A stretch of 64,000 bases of DNA from DATARH01 sp963773625 (GTDB lineage Bacteria; Pseudomonadota; Alphaproteobacteria; ATCC43930; CGMCC-115725). Positions 20,542 through 29,464 of this stretch are shown piece by piece. The translations under genes were made by a program, and so were the position numbers. The notes below the pieces were generated by a model. It worked only from the letters and a program-made list of their open reading frames with translations. It did not search any database and was not told where the DNA came from. The stretch is from positions 1-64,000 of the forward strand of contig CAVZCJ010000021.1 in the NCBI GenBank assembly GCA_963773625.1. The letters are read 5' to 3'. Each line of letters starts with the position of its first letter. The first letter of the stretch is position 1.

Positions 20542-21387
20542 GTGGAGTTCAAGGACATACTCGTCGTGCTCGACGCAGAGCCGCGGGCTCAGGATCGGAT
20601 TGTGCTGGCGGGTGAACTCGCCGGCCGCTTCGGGGCGCATCTGACTGGATTGTACGTGGCGGCGGAGCCACCAGGTCGCCTCGACTATTTCAACTACGAT
20701 ACCCCGCTGTTCGGTCCGGTATACCGCGACGCGGAGCCGCAAATTCGGGTCGAGTCGGAGAGCTCACGCCTTCATTTCGAGGAAATTGCCCGGCGATATT
20801 CGCTGTCGTCGGATTGGCGAACCGCGTCGGGCTACCCTTCGGAGGTGGTGGCGGTTCACGGCCGCTATGCGGATTTGGTCATCCTCGGTCAGATCGATCC
20901 CGATGACCTGCGGTCGCCCTTCGTCAGGCCGCGTCCAGAGGAAGTGGCGCTGTTGACGGGGCGACCGATCCTCGTCATGCCCTATGCTGGCGCCTTTGCC
21001 AATATCGGGCAGACGGTGCTGGTCGGATGGGATGCTAGCCGCGAAGCCACGCGCGCGGTCAACGACGCGATGCCGTTGCTGGCGACGGCGTCCTCGGTCA
21101 CCGTCATCACGGTCGATCCCGAGCACGGTCCAGAGGGGCACGGCGAGGTCCCCGGGGCGGACATCGCGCTCCATCTCGCCCGCCACGGCGTGTCCGTTCG
21201 CATAGAGCGCACCGTCTCCGACGGCATCGGCATTGGCGATGCCCTGCTGTCACGCGCCTGCGATCTTGGCGCCGATCTCCTAGTGATGGGAGCTTACGGT
21301 CACTCGCGGGTGCATGAGCTGCTGCTGGGCGGCGCGACGCGAACCATCCTCGCCAGCATGACGCTGCCGGTGCTGATGGCCCATTAA
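20542..21387 (+). CDS. Universal stress protein, tandem UspA domains
   Basis: 281 residues made of two UspA-like domains. The first (FKDILVVLDAEPRAQD) lacks a clean ATP loop; the second (TVLVGWDASREATRAVNDAM) carries the ATP-binding signature GAYGHSRVHELLLGGATR near the C-terminus, matching G-x2-G-x9-G-(S/T). Tandem Usp proteins support survival in stationary phase, low oxygen or stress. The start is a GTG with GGGAGG eight bases upstream. The FNR/FixK-like box 63 bases upstream suggests induction when oxygen is low. Confidence 0.9.
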   Translation: MEFKDILVVLDAEPRAQDRIVLAGELAGRFGAHLTGLYVAAEPPGRLDYFNYDTPLFGPVYRDAEPQIRVESESSRLHFEEIARRYSLSSDWRTASGYPSEVVAVHGRYADLVILGQIDPDDLRSPFVRPRPEEVALLTGRPILVMPYAGAFANIGQTVLVGWDASREATRAVNDAMPLLATASSVTVITVDPEHGPEGHGEVPGADIALHLARHGVSVRIERTVSDGIGIGDALLSRACDLGADLLVMGAYGHSRVHELLLGGATRTILASMTLPVLMAH

Positions 21388-21399
21388 GCGCGGTGCGAG

Positions 21400-21415
21400 C
21401 CGGAAGCGCTTCCGG
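21400..21415. terminator. Palindrome between convergent genes
   Basis: CCGGAAGCGCTTCCGG is a 16-base perfect palindrome in the 30-base gap between the convergent stress protein and hybrid kinase genes. The position suggests a shared terminator stem, but there is no loop spacer and no clear T-tract. Confidence 0.35.
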
Positions 21416-21417
21416 AT

Positions 21418-24105
21418 TTACGCTGGCTGCATGCCGGAGTTTGTCGAATTCCGCAGCGACGCAAGCGTGCTGGTCAGCAGACGGTCGAGCTCTCTTGTCG
21501 CGGCTTCTTCCGGGACGATCCCGCCACGGCTAGTCATTTCCAGTTCCGCCGCGGCCGCCGCGACGGCCTTGGCGCCGATTGTATAGCTCATCGATTTGAG
21601 GGCATGGCTCGCCTTGGCTATGTTCTCGGTGCCGCCCGACTTGGCCGCGGCCTGAAGTTCCGCGATGCAGCCGGGCGCGTTCTCGCAATAGAGACCGACG
21701 ACCTTCTCGACAAAGCCGCTTCGCCCATTCGAGATGAAGCCTTCGAGTTCGGCCACCACGTTCCGGTCGAACAGATCGTCCCGGCTTCGAAGGGCCGATA
21801 GCGTGGTCGAAATAGAGTCCGTGATCGGCTCCGGGTCAGCGGCGGGGACCGACGGCGTGATGAATTCCCGCAAGGTTTCGCCGAGCTTTTTGAGCGTAAA
21901 CGGCTTGTGGAGAACGGCGTCCATCCCCGCGACGCGCCACGCCTCGGCCGCCGCGCCGACGACATGAGCGGTGAGCGCGACAATCGGTACCCGCCGCTGC
22001 CCGGAAGTTTCTTCCCACGCGCGGATTCCCCGTGCCGCTTCATAGCCGTCCATGTCGGGCATGCTGCCGTCCATCAGGACAAGGTCGAATGTCTCGGCGT
22101 TGACCGCGTCGATCGCCCCGGCGCCGGAGGAAACCAACTTCACCTCGATCCCCAGGCGCCCCAGCGCCTCAAGCGCCACCTCCCGATTGACGGCGCTGTC
22201 GTCGGCCACGAGCACGCGCGAACCGGCGAAGCAGGGCAGCTTTTCGGTGGAGGGCGTCACGTCCGAATGATCGAAGCGGGACTCCAGCGGCACCCCTTTC
22301 GCCAAGAACTCCAGCAGCTGTCTCAGCTCCTGCCGCCTGATCGGCTGCGGCAGGACGACCCGCGCAATCCCCGCACGGACCAGCTCCTGCGGCTCCGAGT
22401 CGCCGTAGGCGCCAAGGCAGATGGTATTGGCCAGAAGGTCCGTCAAAGCCCGCAACCCTCGAGGATCCCCAATTGCGACGCAGGCGCTCGCCGCATCCGG
22501 CGCGACGGCATATCCCGCGAACTCGAAATACGATGTTAGGGCACGCGTCGTGAACGGACCCGCATGGGCGATCACGACCCTCGCGCCGATGGCCTTCGGC
22601 CACGCGGTCGCCGGCTCAAGGACGGACGAGGGGAGCACGACCGAGAAGCGCGACCCGTGCCCGACCTTGCTGGTAACGCTGAGCCCGCCACCCATCGCAT
22701 CGACCAGCTTCTTGCAAATAGCGAGCCCGAGACCCGTGCCGCCGAACCGGCGGGTGGTGGTCTGATCGGCCTGCGAGAATGCGCCGAAGACGCTGTCGAT
22801 CTTGTCATCTTCGATGCCGATCCCGGTGTCCTCGACGGCAACGCAAATACCTCCCTCGGGGGCAGACTGGACCTCTATCAGCACGCCGCCCGACTCGGTG
22901 AACTTGATGGCATTGTTGACCAGATTGGAAACCACCTGACGCAGACGCACCGGGTCACCGGCGATCGCGGCAGGCACCGCCGGATCGATGAAGCCGGCGA
23001 GATCGAGGCCCTTGGTCGATGCGCGATCCCAGAACAGGCTCAGCACGTCGTCGACGACGTCGCTCAAGTCGACGCGGATGGTCTCGAGCTCGAGCCGGCC
23101 CGCCTCGATTTTGGAGAAGTCGAGAATGTCGTTGATGATGGCGAGGAGGCTCGCGCCCGAATTGACGATGACATCGGCATAGCGGCGCTCGCGCGGCGGC
23201 AATTCGCTTCCCGCCAGGAGCTCTGCCATGGCCATGACCCCGTTCATCGGGGTGCGAATTTCGTGGCTCATGGTGGCCAGGAATTCGGATTTTGCGCTGT
23301 TCGCCGCCTCCGCGGCGTCTTTCGCGACGACAAGGTCTGCCGTTCGCGCCTCGACCTCGCTCTCCAAGCCCGCGACTTGTGCGGCGATGCGCTCGTCCCG
23401 GACCTGAATTTCCGACAGCATGCGATTGAAGCCGGACACCAGCGCCCCCACCTCGCCATCGGCCTCGACAGCGACATCTCGATCAAATTCGTGGGTTTCC
23501 TGGACGCGGCGCATCGCGTCGGTCAGCGCGAGGATAGGCCGCGTGATGCGTTTCTGAATTCGCCATGCGATCAAAATCCCGATCAGCACCGCCGTGAAGG
23601 CCACGGCAAGGCTTTCGCCCAGACTGATGATGAAGCGCCTCAGAATGCCTTCCGTTCGACCCAGGAGAACAACCTGGCCAACCTCGGTCCCGTCGGATGT
23701 CACCGGGACCGAGACTTCCGAGCTGCCGCTGAGGAGTTGCTGGAAGATCGAGACCGAGCCGGCGCCCCGTCCGGCCTGAACATCATTGACGAGGCGGACC
23801 CCCGCGCCCGTTTCAACCAGCAACACGCCGATCGGGGCCTCGATCCGGCCATATTCGACGTCGCGCATCTGGCTGATCGAGCGTAGGGATTTGAACGCGC
23901 CTTGTACGTCGCGATCGGCCGCAGCCTTCGATGTCATCGACGCCACGACCAGCGCGGCGGCCTTTAGGCGCGCGGTTTCGAGGGCGACTTCACGATCGCC
24001 GTCCCGCCACGCTAGGACGCCGGCGATCGGCGTTACCGCCACGCCGACGATGCAGATGATCATCCAGACGAGACGGCGGCGAAGAGTGCGCTGTTTGGCC
24101 TGCAC
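21418..24105 (-). CDS. Hybrid sensor histidine kinase with receiver and Hpt domains
   Basis: 895 residues, BarA-like tripartite kinase. A first transmembrane helix lies near residues 13-30, a periplasmic sensor of about 135 residues follows, then a second helix near 166-187 and a HAMP domain. The dimerisation/phosphoacceptor motif MSHEIRTPMNGVMAM is near residue 280. The ATPase domain has NLVNNAIKFTESGG, DTGIGIEDDKI and FGGTGLGLAICKKLV. A degenerate receiver near 530-640 is followed by a canonical one with LVLMDGSMPDMDGYEA (phospho-Asp near 677). The C-terminal Hpt domain has KASHALKSMS. Divergent from a second hybrid kinase gene, whose receiver might be a partner (inference). Confidence 0.93.
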   Translation of the reverse strand: MQAKQRTLRRRLVWMIICIVGVAVTPIAGVLAWRDGDREVALETARLKAAALVVASMTSKAAADRDVQGAFKSLRSISQMRDVEYGRIEAPIGVLLVETGAGVRLVNDVQAGRGAGSVSIFQQLLSGSSEVSVPVTSDGTEVGQVVLLGRTEGILRRFIISLGESLAVAFTAVLIGILIAWRIQKRITRPILALTDAMRRVQETHEFDRDVAVEADGEVGALVSGFNRMLSEIQVRDERIAAQVAGLESEVEARTADLVVAKDAAEAANSAKSEFLATMSHEIRTPMNGVMAMAELLAGSELPPRERRYADVIVNSGASLLAIINDILDFSKIEAGRLELETIRVDLSDVVDDVLSLFWDRASTKGLDLAGFIDPAVPAAIAGDPVRLRQVVSNLVNNAIKFTESGGVLIEVQSAPEGGICVAVEDTGIGIEDDKIDSVFGAFSQADQTTTRRFGGTGLGLAICKKLVDAMGGGLSVTSKVGHGSRFSVVLPSSVLEPATAWPKAIGARVVIAHAGPFTTRALTSYFEFAGYAVAPDAASACVAIGDPRGLRALTDLLANTICLGAYGDSEPQELVRAGIARVVLPQPIRRQELRQLLEFLAKGVPLESRFDHSDVTPSTEKLPCFAGSRVLVADDSAVNREVALEALGRLGIEVKLVSSGAGAIDAVNAETFDLVLMDGSMPDMDGYEAARGIRAWEETSGQRRVPIVALTAHVVGAAAEAWRVAGMDAVLHKPFTLKKLGETLREFITPSVPAADPEPITDSISTTLSALRSRDDLFDRNVVAELEGFISNGRSGFVEKVVGLYCENAPGCIAELQAAAKSGGTENIAKASHALKSMSYTIGAKAVAAAAAELEMTSRGGIVPEEAATRELDRLLTSTLASLRNSTNSGMQPA

Positions 24106-24217
24106 GTGGCGATGCCTACCACTATCGAAGCCGGTGCGTGTGGGCCGGCATCCAGCAGGGTTACATTGGGTTAATTACTTTCCTCTAAATTCACCGGGTA
24201 GCGAGGGATGGTTTTTG

Positions 24218-25457
24218 GTGGCTGTCGATCGAGCCCCGGACGATTTGGCGATCGCTCAGCAAGAGCCGTTGGCGGTGCTCTTTGTTGACGACGATCCGCT
24301 TTTGCGCGAGTTCGCGCTTGAAAATCTCGGCGCACACTGGTCGAGCGTAACGGTGGCGGGCGACGGCGAAGAAGCCCTCGCCGCTATTCGCGGTCGCAAG
24401 CCTGATATCGTCTTGCTCGATCTGGAGATGCCGCGACTGGACGGCTTCGGGGTGTTGGCGGCTCTCCGCGAGGATCAAGCGACCGAAAGACTTCCCGTCA
24501 TTGTCATCACTGGGCGCGCCGATGAGTATTCAATTGAGCGAGCGTTCTCGGCCGGCGCGGCGTCGTTCCTGGTTAAGCCGATCAACTGGCGTTTGGTGGT
24601 CCATCAGATCCGCTACGTGAATCGCGCGGCGCAGATCGAGCGTTCCCTAGGCCGGCATATCGACGAACTCGAGCGGAAGAAATGCGAACTCGAGGCGACG
24701 TCGAGCGCCCTCGGGGTCGCCCTCAGTGAGGCCGATGCCGCCAGCGCGGCGAAATCCGATTTTCTCGCGGCCATGAGCCATGAGCTGCGAACGCCGCTGA
24801 ACGCCATGATCGGCTTCTCCGAGATCTTGGACAGTCCAGCGCGATGGGCCGCTCGGCAGCGTGAAATACCAGGGATATGTCCGCGATATTCTGGACAGCG
24901 GCAAACATCTATTGTCGCTGATCAACGACGTCCTGGAGTTCTCGCGGGGAAACTCGGGAAAACTGCGGCTCGGCGACGACGAATTCTCGCCGGACGCGGT
25001 GATCGACGAGGCATTGCGCAAGGTGATCCACCAGGCGACCGCCGCGGGCCTCGCGATCACGAAGGATGCCGCGCCCGCGGGCATAGTCTTGCGGGGCGAT
25101 CGGCGCCGGGTCGCCCAAGTGCTGATCAATCTCCTGGCCAATGCGGTGAAGTTCACACCCGCCGGCGGGCATGTGACGGTCCGCACAAGTTGCGATATCG
25201 ACGGTTTTGCCATCTCCGTGTCCGATACGGGGATCGGCATTGCTCCCGAGGATATTCCGAAAGCGCTCGACCGCTTTGGCCAGGTCGAAAACAGCCTGGT
25301 CCGCAAATACGACGGCACGGGTTTGGGCCTGCCGCTTGCAAAACAGCTGATGGAGCTGCATGGCGGCACTCTCAGCATCGATAGTATGCTTCGCGTCGGG
25401 ACCACCGTCACCGTGCGGTTCCCGGCGGCGCGCGTGATTACCGCCGCCGCGGCCTAA
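24218..25457 (+). pseudogene. Response regulator-histidine kinase hybrid, one frameshift
   Basis: N-terminal receiver (LAVLFVDDDPLLREFAL, phospho-Asp in DIVLLDLEMPRLDG near residue 67, Lys in FLVKPINWR). A coiled linker leads to a histidine kinase with MSHELRTPLNAMIGFSEILD near residue 186. At about 24847 a C appears to be missing from GGGCC(C)GC: the expected MGPLGSVKYQGYVRDILDSG continues in another frame to the ATPase motifs NLLANAVKFTPAGG, DTGIGIAPEDI and GTGLGLPLAKQLM. The start is GTG 24218 (or TTG 24215), supported by GAGGG at 24203-24207. Cytoplasmic, with no membrane segment. Divergent from the large hybrid kinase. Confidence 0.82.
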
Positions 25458-25511
25458 CGATACGGTCCGCTGCGCTCGAACGGCTGGCGCCGCCGCGGCG
25501 GCGCTACCTCA

Positions 25512-26747
25512 TTAGTTGGAAAGGTAGATGCGGGGCTGTCCGACCGCTGCCGGCACCGGTACGGGGTCGCCCGCATAGTTCGCGTTCAGGGTCAGATCGG
25601 CACTGCCACCGATTTTCATGGCGTGCGCGACAATAACGGTCCAACTCGATGCGTCCGCCACCTTGTTGTTATAGCCGCTGATGCTGAGCAGACCCGCGGG
25701 GATGTAAACCACGCCCAGCAGCTTATGCGCGGCCGTCGAGGAGATCTTAAAGGTGAGCAGGTTGTCGCGGGTGGTCGCGATGACAAAACCCGAAAGCGGC
25801 CCTGACTGGCGGCCTTCGAGCTCGATATCCGAATTGTCCTTAAAGAGGAATTTCGACGTAAGGTCGAACACCAACGCGACGTCGCTGCCTTGGAGGACTG
25901 CGTGGTTTGCCACCGTCAACACCGCGGCAAAGAAATAATGCTCGCCCGGATCCAATATGAGCGTCGCGTTATTGCTTACCGTGATCAGGCCGCAATGGAC
26001 GCCCGGCGCCAGGTGCTGCGTTCCCACGGTGAAAGTCAGGTCCACATCCGTGCACAAGCTCGGAACGTTAATGTTGATCGAAGCGAACGGATCGGGCATC
26101 GGCGCGGCGCCGGTCAGTGGCGCCGGCGAGATCGGGCCGGTGGCGGTTCCCACGGCCTGAACCGCGCCCGCGGTGATTTGCGCGCTGCTTTGGGCCGCGA
26201 TGTCTTGGTCGGACTGCATCGAGCAATTGGGCGCCGTTATCTGCGCATCGCCGGTTAGATTTATGACGGCATTCAGGCCGCTCGTGCTCGTGCCGAGCGC
26301 GCAGAGCGGCATCCGGCCTTCCATCTGGGCGGTCGCGCTGACGCTGATGTTCCAACCGCCTCTGGGTAGCATGTTCTCGAGCAGCGCGGGCCGGGTTGCG
26401 GATATCGAGACCTGCACCGCTGTCCCGTTGTTGACGATCTGAGCCGCGACATTGGTCGTCCAGTCGCTGATCAGCCCTCGCAGCTGCGCCTGCGCAAAAC
26501 TTTGGGCTCGATCGGCGGTCGCCGACGAGGCATCGATAGCAAGTTGCGCCGCCGCGGCAAGCGCGGACGCATCCGCCACGCCTTGCAGACGGCCACGATC
26601 GACCGTGGCGTCGGTAAAATCGAGCGCGCCGACCGCCACAAACGCCATCACCGGAAGGGCGATAGCGAACGCAATGGCCATTCCGCCGCACTGATCCTTA
26701 CGAAGGCGGAAGAGGAGAGATGTTATATATCGGCCTAAAAACGACAC
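25512..26747 (-). CDS. TadG-like pilus assembly protein
   Basis: 411 residues. The N-terminus is basic and then hydrophobic (GGMAIAFAIALPVMAFVAVG), followed by ALDFTDATVDRGRLQGVADA and SALAAAAQLA, the layout of the TadE/TadG Flp-pilus pseudopilin-like family (Tad_N/DUF2134). The remainder is a Ser/Thr-rich extracytoplasmic domain ending RIYLSN. No other tad gene is nearby, so it is an orphan. It is preceded by an AT-rich gap. Confidence 0.75.
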   Translation of the reverse strand: MSFLGRYITSLLFRLRKDQCGGMAIAFAIALPVMAFVAVGALDFTDATVDRGRLQGVADASALAAAAQLAIDASSATADRAQSFAQAQLRGLISDWTTNVAAQIVNNGTAVQVSISATRPALLENMLPRGGWNISVSATAQMEGRMPLCALGTSTSGLNAVINLTGDAQITAPNCSMQSDQDIAAQSSAQITAGAVQAVGTATGPISPAPLTGAAPMPDPFASININVPSLCTDVDLTFTVGTQHLAPGVHCGLITVSNNATLILDPGEHYFFAAVLTVANHAVLQGSDVALVFDLTSKFLFKDNSDIELEGRQSGPLSGFVIATTRDNLLTFKISSTAAHKLLGVVYIPAGLLSISGYNNKVADASSWTVIVAHAMKIGGSADLTLNANYAGDPVPVPAAVGQPRIYLSN

Positions 26748-26858
26748 CAGTCTCTCGCATCGATCGGTGTCGTTATCAGACCTAATTCCTACGCAAATCG
26801 TTACCTCGGTTGCGTTTTTTCAGTGTGAATAATATTAAGAAAATTAACCTTTAATAAT

Positions 26859-27179
26859 TCAGCGGCGGCGGGGAGCGTCCTCGTCAGCCCGACGTTCGAG
26901 TTTGGCGGCGAAATGGGCTACCCGCACTGGTGGACGCCGAACCTGCGCAGCAATATCAACTTCGGCCTTATTCACCACCAGATCCCGGCGGCGCTTGTCG
27001 GCCCGGTTCAGGCTGGGGGCATGAACAAGACCCTGAAAACCTTCCACGCCAATTTGATCTGGAACCCGGTGTCGATGGTCGATGTCGGTATCGAATACAT
27101 GTGGGGCGAGCGCACCACGGTCAATAATGGCCACGGCACCGAGAACGCGCTGATCAGCAAGATCGCCTTTCGCTTCTAG
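26859..27179 (+). pseudogene. C-terminal relic of an outer-membrane porin
   Basis: An open frame without a start codon, beginning abruptly after an AT-rich stretch. It encodes FEFGGEMGYPHWWTPNLRSN, then NLIWNPVSMVDVGIEYMWGE and the terminal KIAFRF ending in Phe. These are alternating beta-strand patterns and a C-terminal aromatic residue, typical of the last strands of a DcaP-like or Porin_2-type trimeric porin. Only about 105 residues of an expected 350-450 remain. A strong terminator follows at the natural 3' end, so the 5' part was lost. Confidence 0.7.
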
Positions 27180-27207
27180 TCGGCGACCATTCGGTCCCGA
27201 CCGGAGA

Positions 27208-27237
27208 AACCCGCCGGCACAATGCCGGCGGGTTTTT
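27208..27237 (+). terminator. Intrinsic terminator after porin relic
   Basis: AAACCCGCCGGC-ACAAT-GCCGGCGGGTTTTT: a 9-bp GC stem with a 5-base loop, A-tract before and T-tract after. It closes the porin relic and insulates the downstream ligase gene. Confidence 0.9.
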
Positions 27238-27352
27238 GCCTGCCCGATGGGGCGCCCCAGCGAGGAATCTGGCGCGGCCGAAGAGAGCGGTGTAGACAAA
27301 CCGCTGTCCGAATTTGCGTCCGACGGGTGAAGCGGCGGGGGAGGCGATCGCG

Positions 27353-28600
27353 GTGGAAAATCCCTATTACGATCCCGGCGAAACCCGCGATACAGCCGAG
27401 CGCGAAGCGGCGCTGATGGCCGCATTACCGCGCATCGTCGCCGCCGCGCAGCGCAACGCTCAAGCATACCGGAATAGCCTCGCCGGGGTTCGGCCCAACT
27501 CCATCACCAGCCGGCAGGCGCTTGCGGAACTGCCGTTGACCCGAAAGTCGGAACTGATCGAACTGCAGCGGCGAAACCCACCGTTCGGCGGGTTCACAAC
27601 CATCGCGACAGGCGCCGCATCACGGATTTTCGCCTCACCCGGCCCCATCTACGAGATCGAAGCGCGGCGCCCCGACTTTTTCCGCATGGCGCGCGCGCTC
27701 TATGCCGCCGGGATCCGCGCCGGCGACGTCATCCACAATACCTTCTCCTATCATCTGACCCCGGCAGGGGCGATGCTGGAAAGCGCCGCGCTGGCACTCG
27801 GCTGCCCCGTTATCCCCGCGGGAACCGGCCAGACCGAGTTGCAGATGAAGACGATTGCCGACTTGCGCCCGGCCGCCTATGTCGGCACGCCCTCATTCTT
27901 GAAAATACTCTGCGACCGCGCTTCCGAAGCCGGCTGCGACATTGGCTCAATCAAGAAGGCACTCGTCGGCGCAGAGGCATTTCCCGCCGTCTTGCGAAAC
28001 GAATTCCGCGATCGCGGGATCGCCGCGATGCAATGTTACGGAACAGCCGATCTTGGGCTCATTGCCTACGAGACCAATGGCCCCGACGGATCACTATGCG
28101 CCGGCATGGTCGTCGATGAAGGGGTCATCCTCGAACTGGTCGAGCCGGGCACCGGCATTCCGGTCGCTTCCGGTGAAGTTGGCGAGGTGGTGGTCACCAC
28201 TCTGACACCTGAATATGCGCTCATCCGGTTCGCCACGGGCGATTTGTCGGCGCTGTTGCTTGAACCGAGCCCTTGCGGGCGCACCAACCAGCGCATCAAA
28301 GGCTGGCTCGGCCGTGCCGACCAATCGGCCAAGGTGCGCGGTATGTTCGTCCACCCAATCCAAGTGGGCGAGATCATCCGGCGTCACCCGTCGGTGCGTC
28401 ACGCGCGCCTCGTCATCGAGCGGCCGCAAAGTGCTGATGTGATGACCCTGTTCATCGAGACCCAAGCGCCTGACGAAGCGGTGGCGATCGCTGCCACCGC
28501 GCAGGCGGTGACCAAGCTGCGCACCGAGGTCAACTGCGTTTCGGCGGGCAGTCTGCCGCAGGACGGCAAGCTGATCGAAGACCGCCGCCCAATTGGATAG
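27353..28600 (+). CDS. AMP-dependent acyl-CoA ligase-like protein (PaaK family)
   Basis: About 415 residues, the size of phenylacetate-CoA ligases. Features: ELPLTRKSELIELQRRNPP, NTFSYHLTPAGAMLESAALA, IPAGTGQTELQMKTIADLRP, the adenylate-binding MQCYGTADLGLIAYET, GEVVVTTLTPEYALIRFATG and the C-terminal hinge KVRGMFVHPIQVGEI. The usual glycine-rich P-loop S-S-G-T-T-G is not obvious; ASPGPIYE lies in its place, so activity or substrate may differ. The GTG at 27353 has GGGGGAGG upstream and was preferred to a TTG at 27314. Confidence 0.82.
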   Translation: MENPYYDPGETRDTAEREAALMAALPRIVAAAQRNAQAYRNSLAGVRPNSITSRQALAELPLTRKSELIELQRRNPPFGGFTTIATGAASRIFASPGPIYEIEARRPDFFRMARALYAAGIRAGDVIHNTFSYHLTPAGAMLESAALALGCPVIPAGTGQTELQMKTIADLRPAAYVGTPSFLKILCDRASEAGCDIGSIKKALVGAEAFPAVLRNEFRDRGIAAMQCYGTADLGLIAYETNGPDGSLCAGMVVDEGVILELVEPGTGIPVASGEVGEVVVTTLTPEYALIRFATGDLSALLLEPSPCGRTNQRIKGWLGRADQSAKVRGMFVHPIQVGEIIRRHPSVRHARLVIERPQSADVMTLFIETQAPDEAVAIAATAQAVTKLRTEVNCVSAGSLPQDGKLIEDRRPIG

Positions 28601-28681
28601 CGAATTTTGGGGTTCTCGAATTCATCAATTCGCCCCAATTTGTTCAACGCGGTGACGCAATCAGCAGGCAGGTTCGTATGG

Positions 28682-28787
28682 GTAAGGCTATGCCTTACAG
28701 GTTTGTCCCCCAAACCTTGCATCCGGCCGAGTTGCTCGGACGGGAGCGACGCGGCTCCGGGACTCCCCCTCCGGAGCCGCCTTTTTT
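28682..28787 (+). ncRNA. Candidate structured RNA / attenuating leader before ccmA
   Basis: Four consecutive perfect hairpins: GTAAGGC-TAT-GCCTTAC (28682-28698), AGGTTTG-TCCCC-CAAACCT (28699-28717), CCGAG-TTG-CTCGG (28727-28739) and the terminator stem GCGGCTCCGG/CCGGAGCCGC (28751-28780). The last has loop GACTCCCCCT and is followed by seven Ts. The loops TCCCC and CTCCCCCT are anti-Shine-Dalgarno-like, as in some alphaproteobacterial trans-acting RNAs. Alternatively it is a leader controlling ccmA, whose start lies 10 bases after the terminator. No clear promoter was found; it could also be processed from the ligase mRNA. Confidence 0.55.
28751..28787 (+). terminator. Strong intrinsic terminator directly upstream of ccmA
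   Basis: Ten-base-pair stem GCGGCTCCGG/CCGGAGCCGC with a 10-base loop, followed by C and seven Ts. It ends only 9 bases before the ccmA GTG, leaving no room for a ribosome-binding site between them. Confidence 0.88.
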
Positions 28788-28796
28788 TCCTGGCTG

Positions 28797-29462
28797 GTGG
28801 CGTTGACGGCGTTCTCGGCGGATGGCGATCTTGTCGCTGAGGATTTGGCTTGCCGGCGCGGCGAACGGCTCGTCTTCGCGCGACTGTCTCTGACCCTACC
28901 ACCGGGAGGCGCTTTGGTACTCACCGGAGCCAATGGCAGCGGAAAGTCGAGCCTGTTGCGGCTCTTGGCAACGTTGCTGACGCCGGTAACGGGCCGGCTG
29001 CTGTGGGACGGTGCGCCAGTGCGAGACGATCTGTCTGCCTATCGCGCGCGGCTTCACTATGTCGGCCACCTCGATGCGATAAAGCCCGCCCTTCGCGTCC
29101 GCGAAACACTCGCCTTCTGGGCACAAACGCGCGGCATCGGGGCAGCGTTGGTTGACCGCGCGCTTGCCGTGTTCGGCCTTGACCCGATTGTTGATTGGCC
29201 GTGCCGGTGGCTATCAGCCGGGCAGCGGCGGCGCCTGGCACTTGCCCGCCTCGTCGCCACTCCAGCGCCGCTTTGGCTGCTCGACGAGCCTGGTGCGGCG
29301 CTCGACGCCGATGGCGAGGCGCGCCTGGAAGCTGCGATCGCCGGGCATCGCGATAGTGGCGGGCGCGTCATTGTGGCGACACACCAGCCGATCGCGCTCT
29401 CCGGCGGCAGTGAGTTGCGGCTTGGCGACTTCGCCGTCGCCGACGCCTTCGTTGACTCCTAG
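28797..29462 (+). CDS. ccmA: Heme exporter ATP-binding protein CcmA
   Basis: 221 residues. ABC ATPase of the CcmABCD complex that releases heme-loaded CcmE for cytochrome c maturation. Walker A TGANGSGKSSLLRLLA, signature WLSAGQRRRLALARLVA, Walker B LWLLDEPGAALDADG and the switch VIVATHQPI are all present. The CcmA-typical YVGHLDAIKPALRVRETLAF also matches. The start is a GTG immediately after an intrinsic terminator, with no Shine-Dalgarno sequence visible. The next gene, ccmB, starts 2 bases after its stop. Confidence 0.93.
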   Translation: MALTAFSADGDLVAEDLACRRGERLVFARLSLTLPPGGALVLTGANGSGKSSLLRLLATLLTPVTGRLLWDGAPVRDDLSAYRARLHYVGHLDAIKPALRVRETLAFWAQTRGIGAALVDRALAVFGLDPIVDWPCRWLSAGQRRRLALARLVATPAPLWLLDEPGAALDADGEARLEAAIAGHRDSGGRVIVATHQPIALSGGSELRLGDFAVADAFVDS

Positions 29463-29464
29463 GA

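Noticed and set aside
22564..23886. 440-codon plus-strand frame
   Set aside because: Antisense to the hybrid kinase, whose domains are all clear.
27314..27352. TTG at 27314 as start of the ligase-like gene
   Set aside because: The GTG at 27353 has a much better ribosome site (GGGGGAGG) at normal spacing.
28682..28787. Signal recognition particle RNA, 6S RNA or tmRNA
   Set aside because: The conserved GGTCAGGTCCGGAAGGAAGC-type core of SRP RNA, a long 6S-like rod and a tRNA-like end are all absent.
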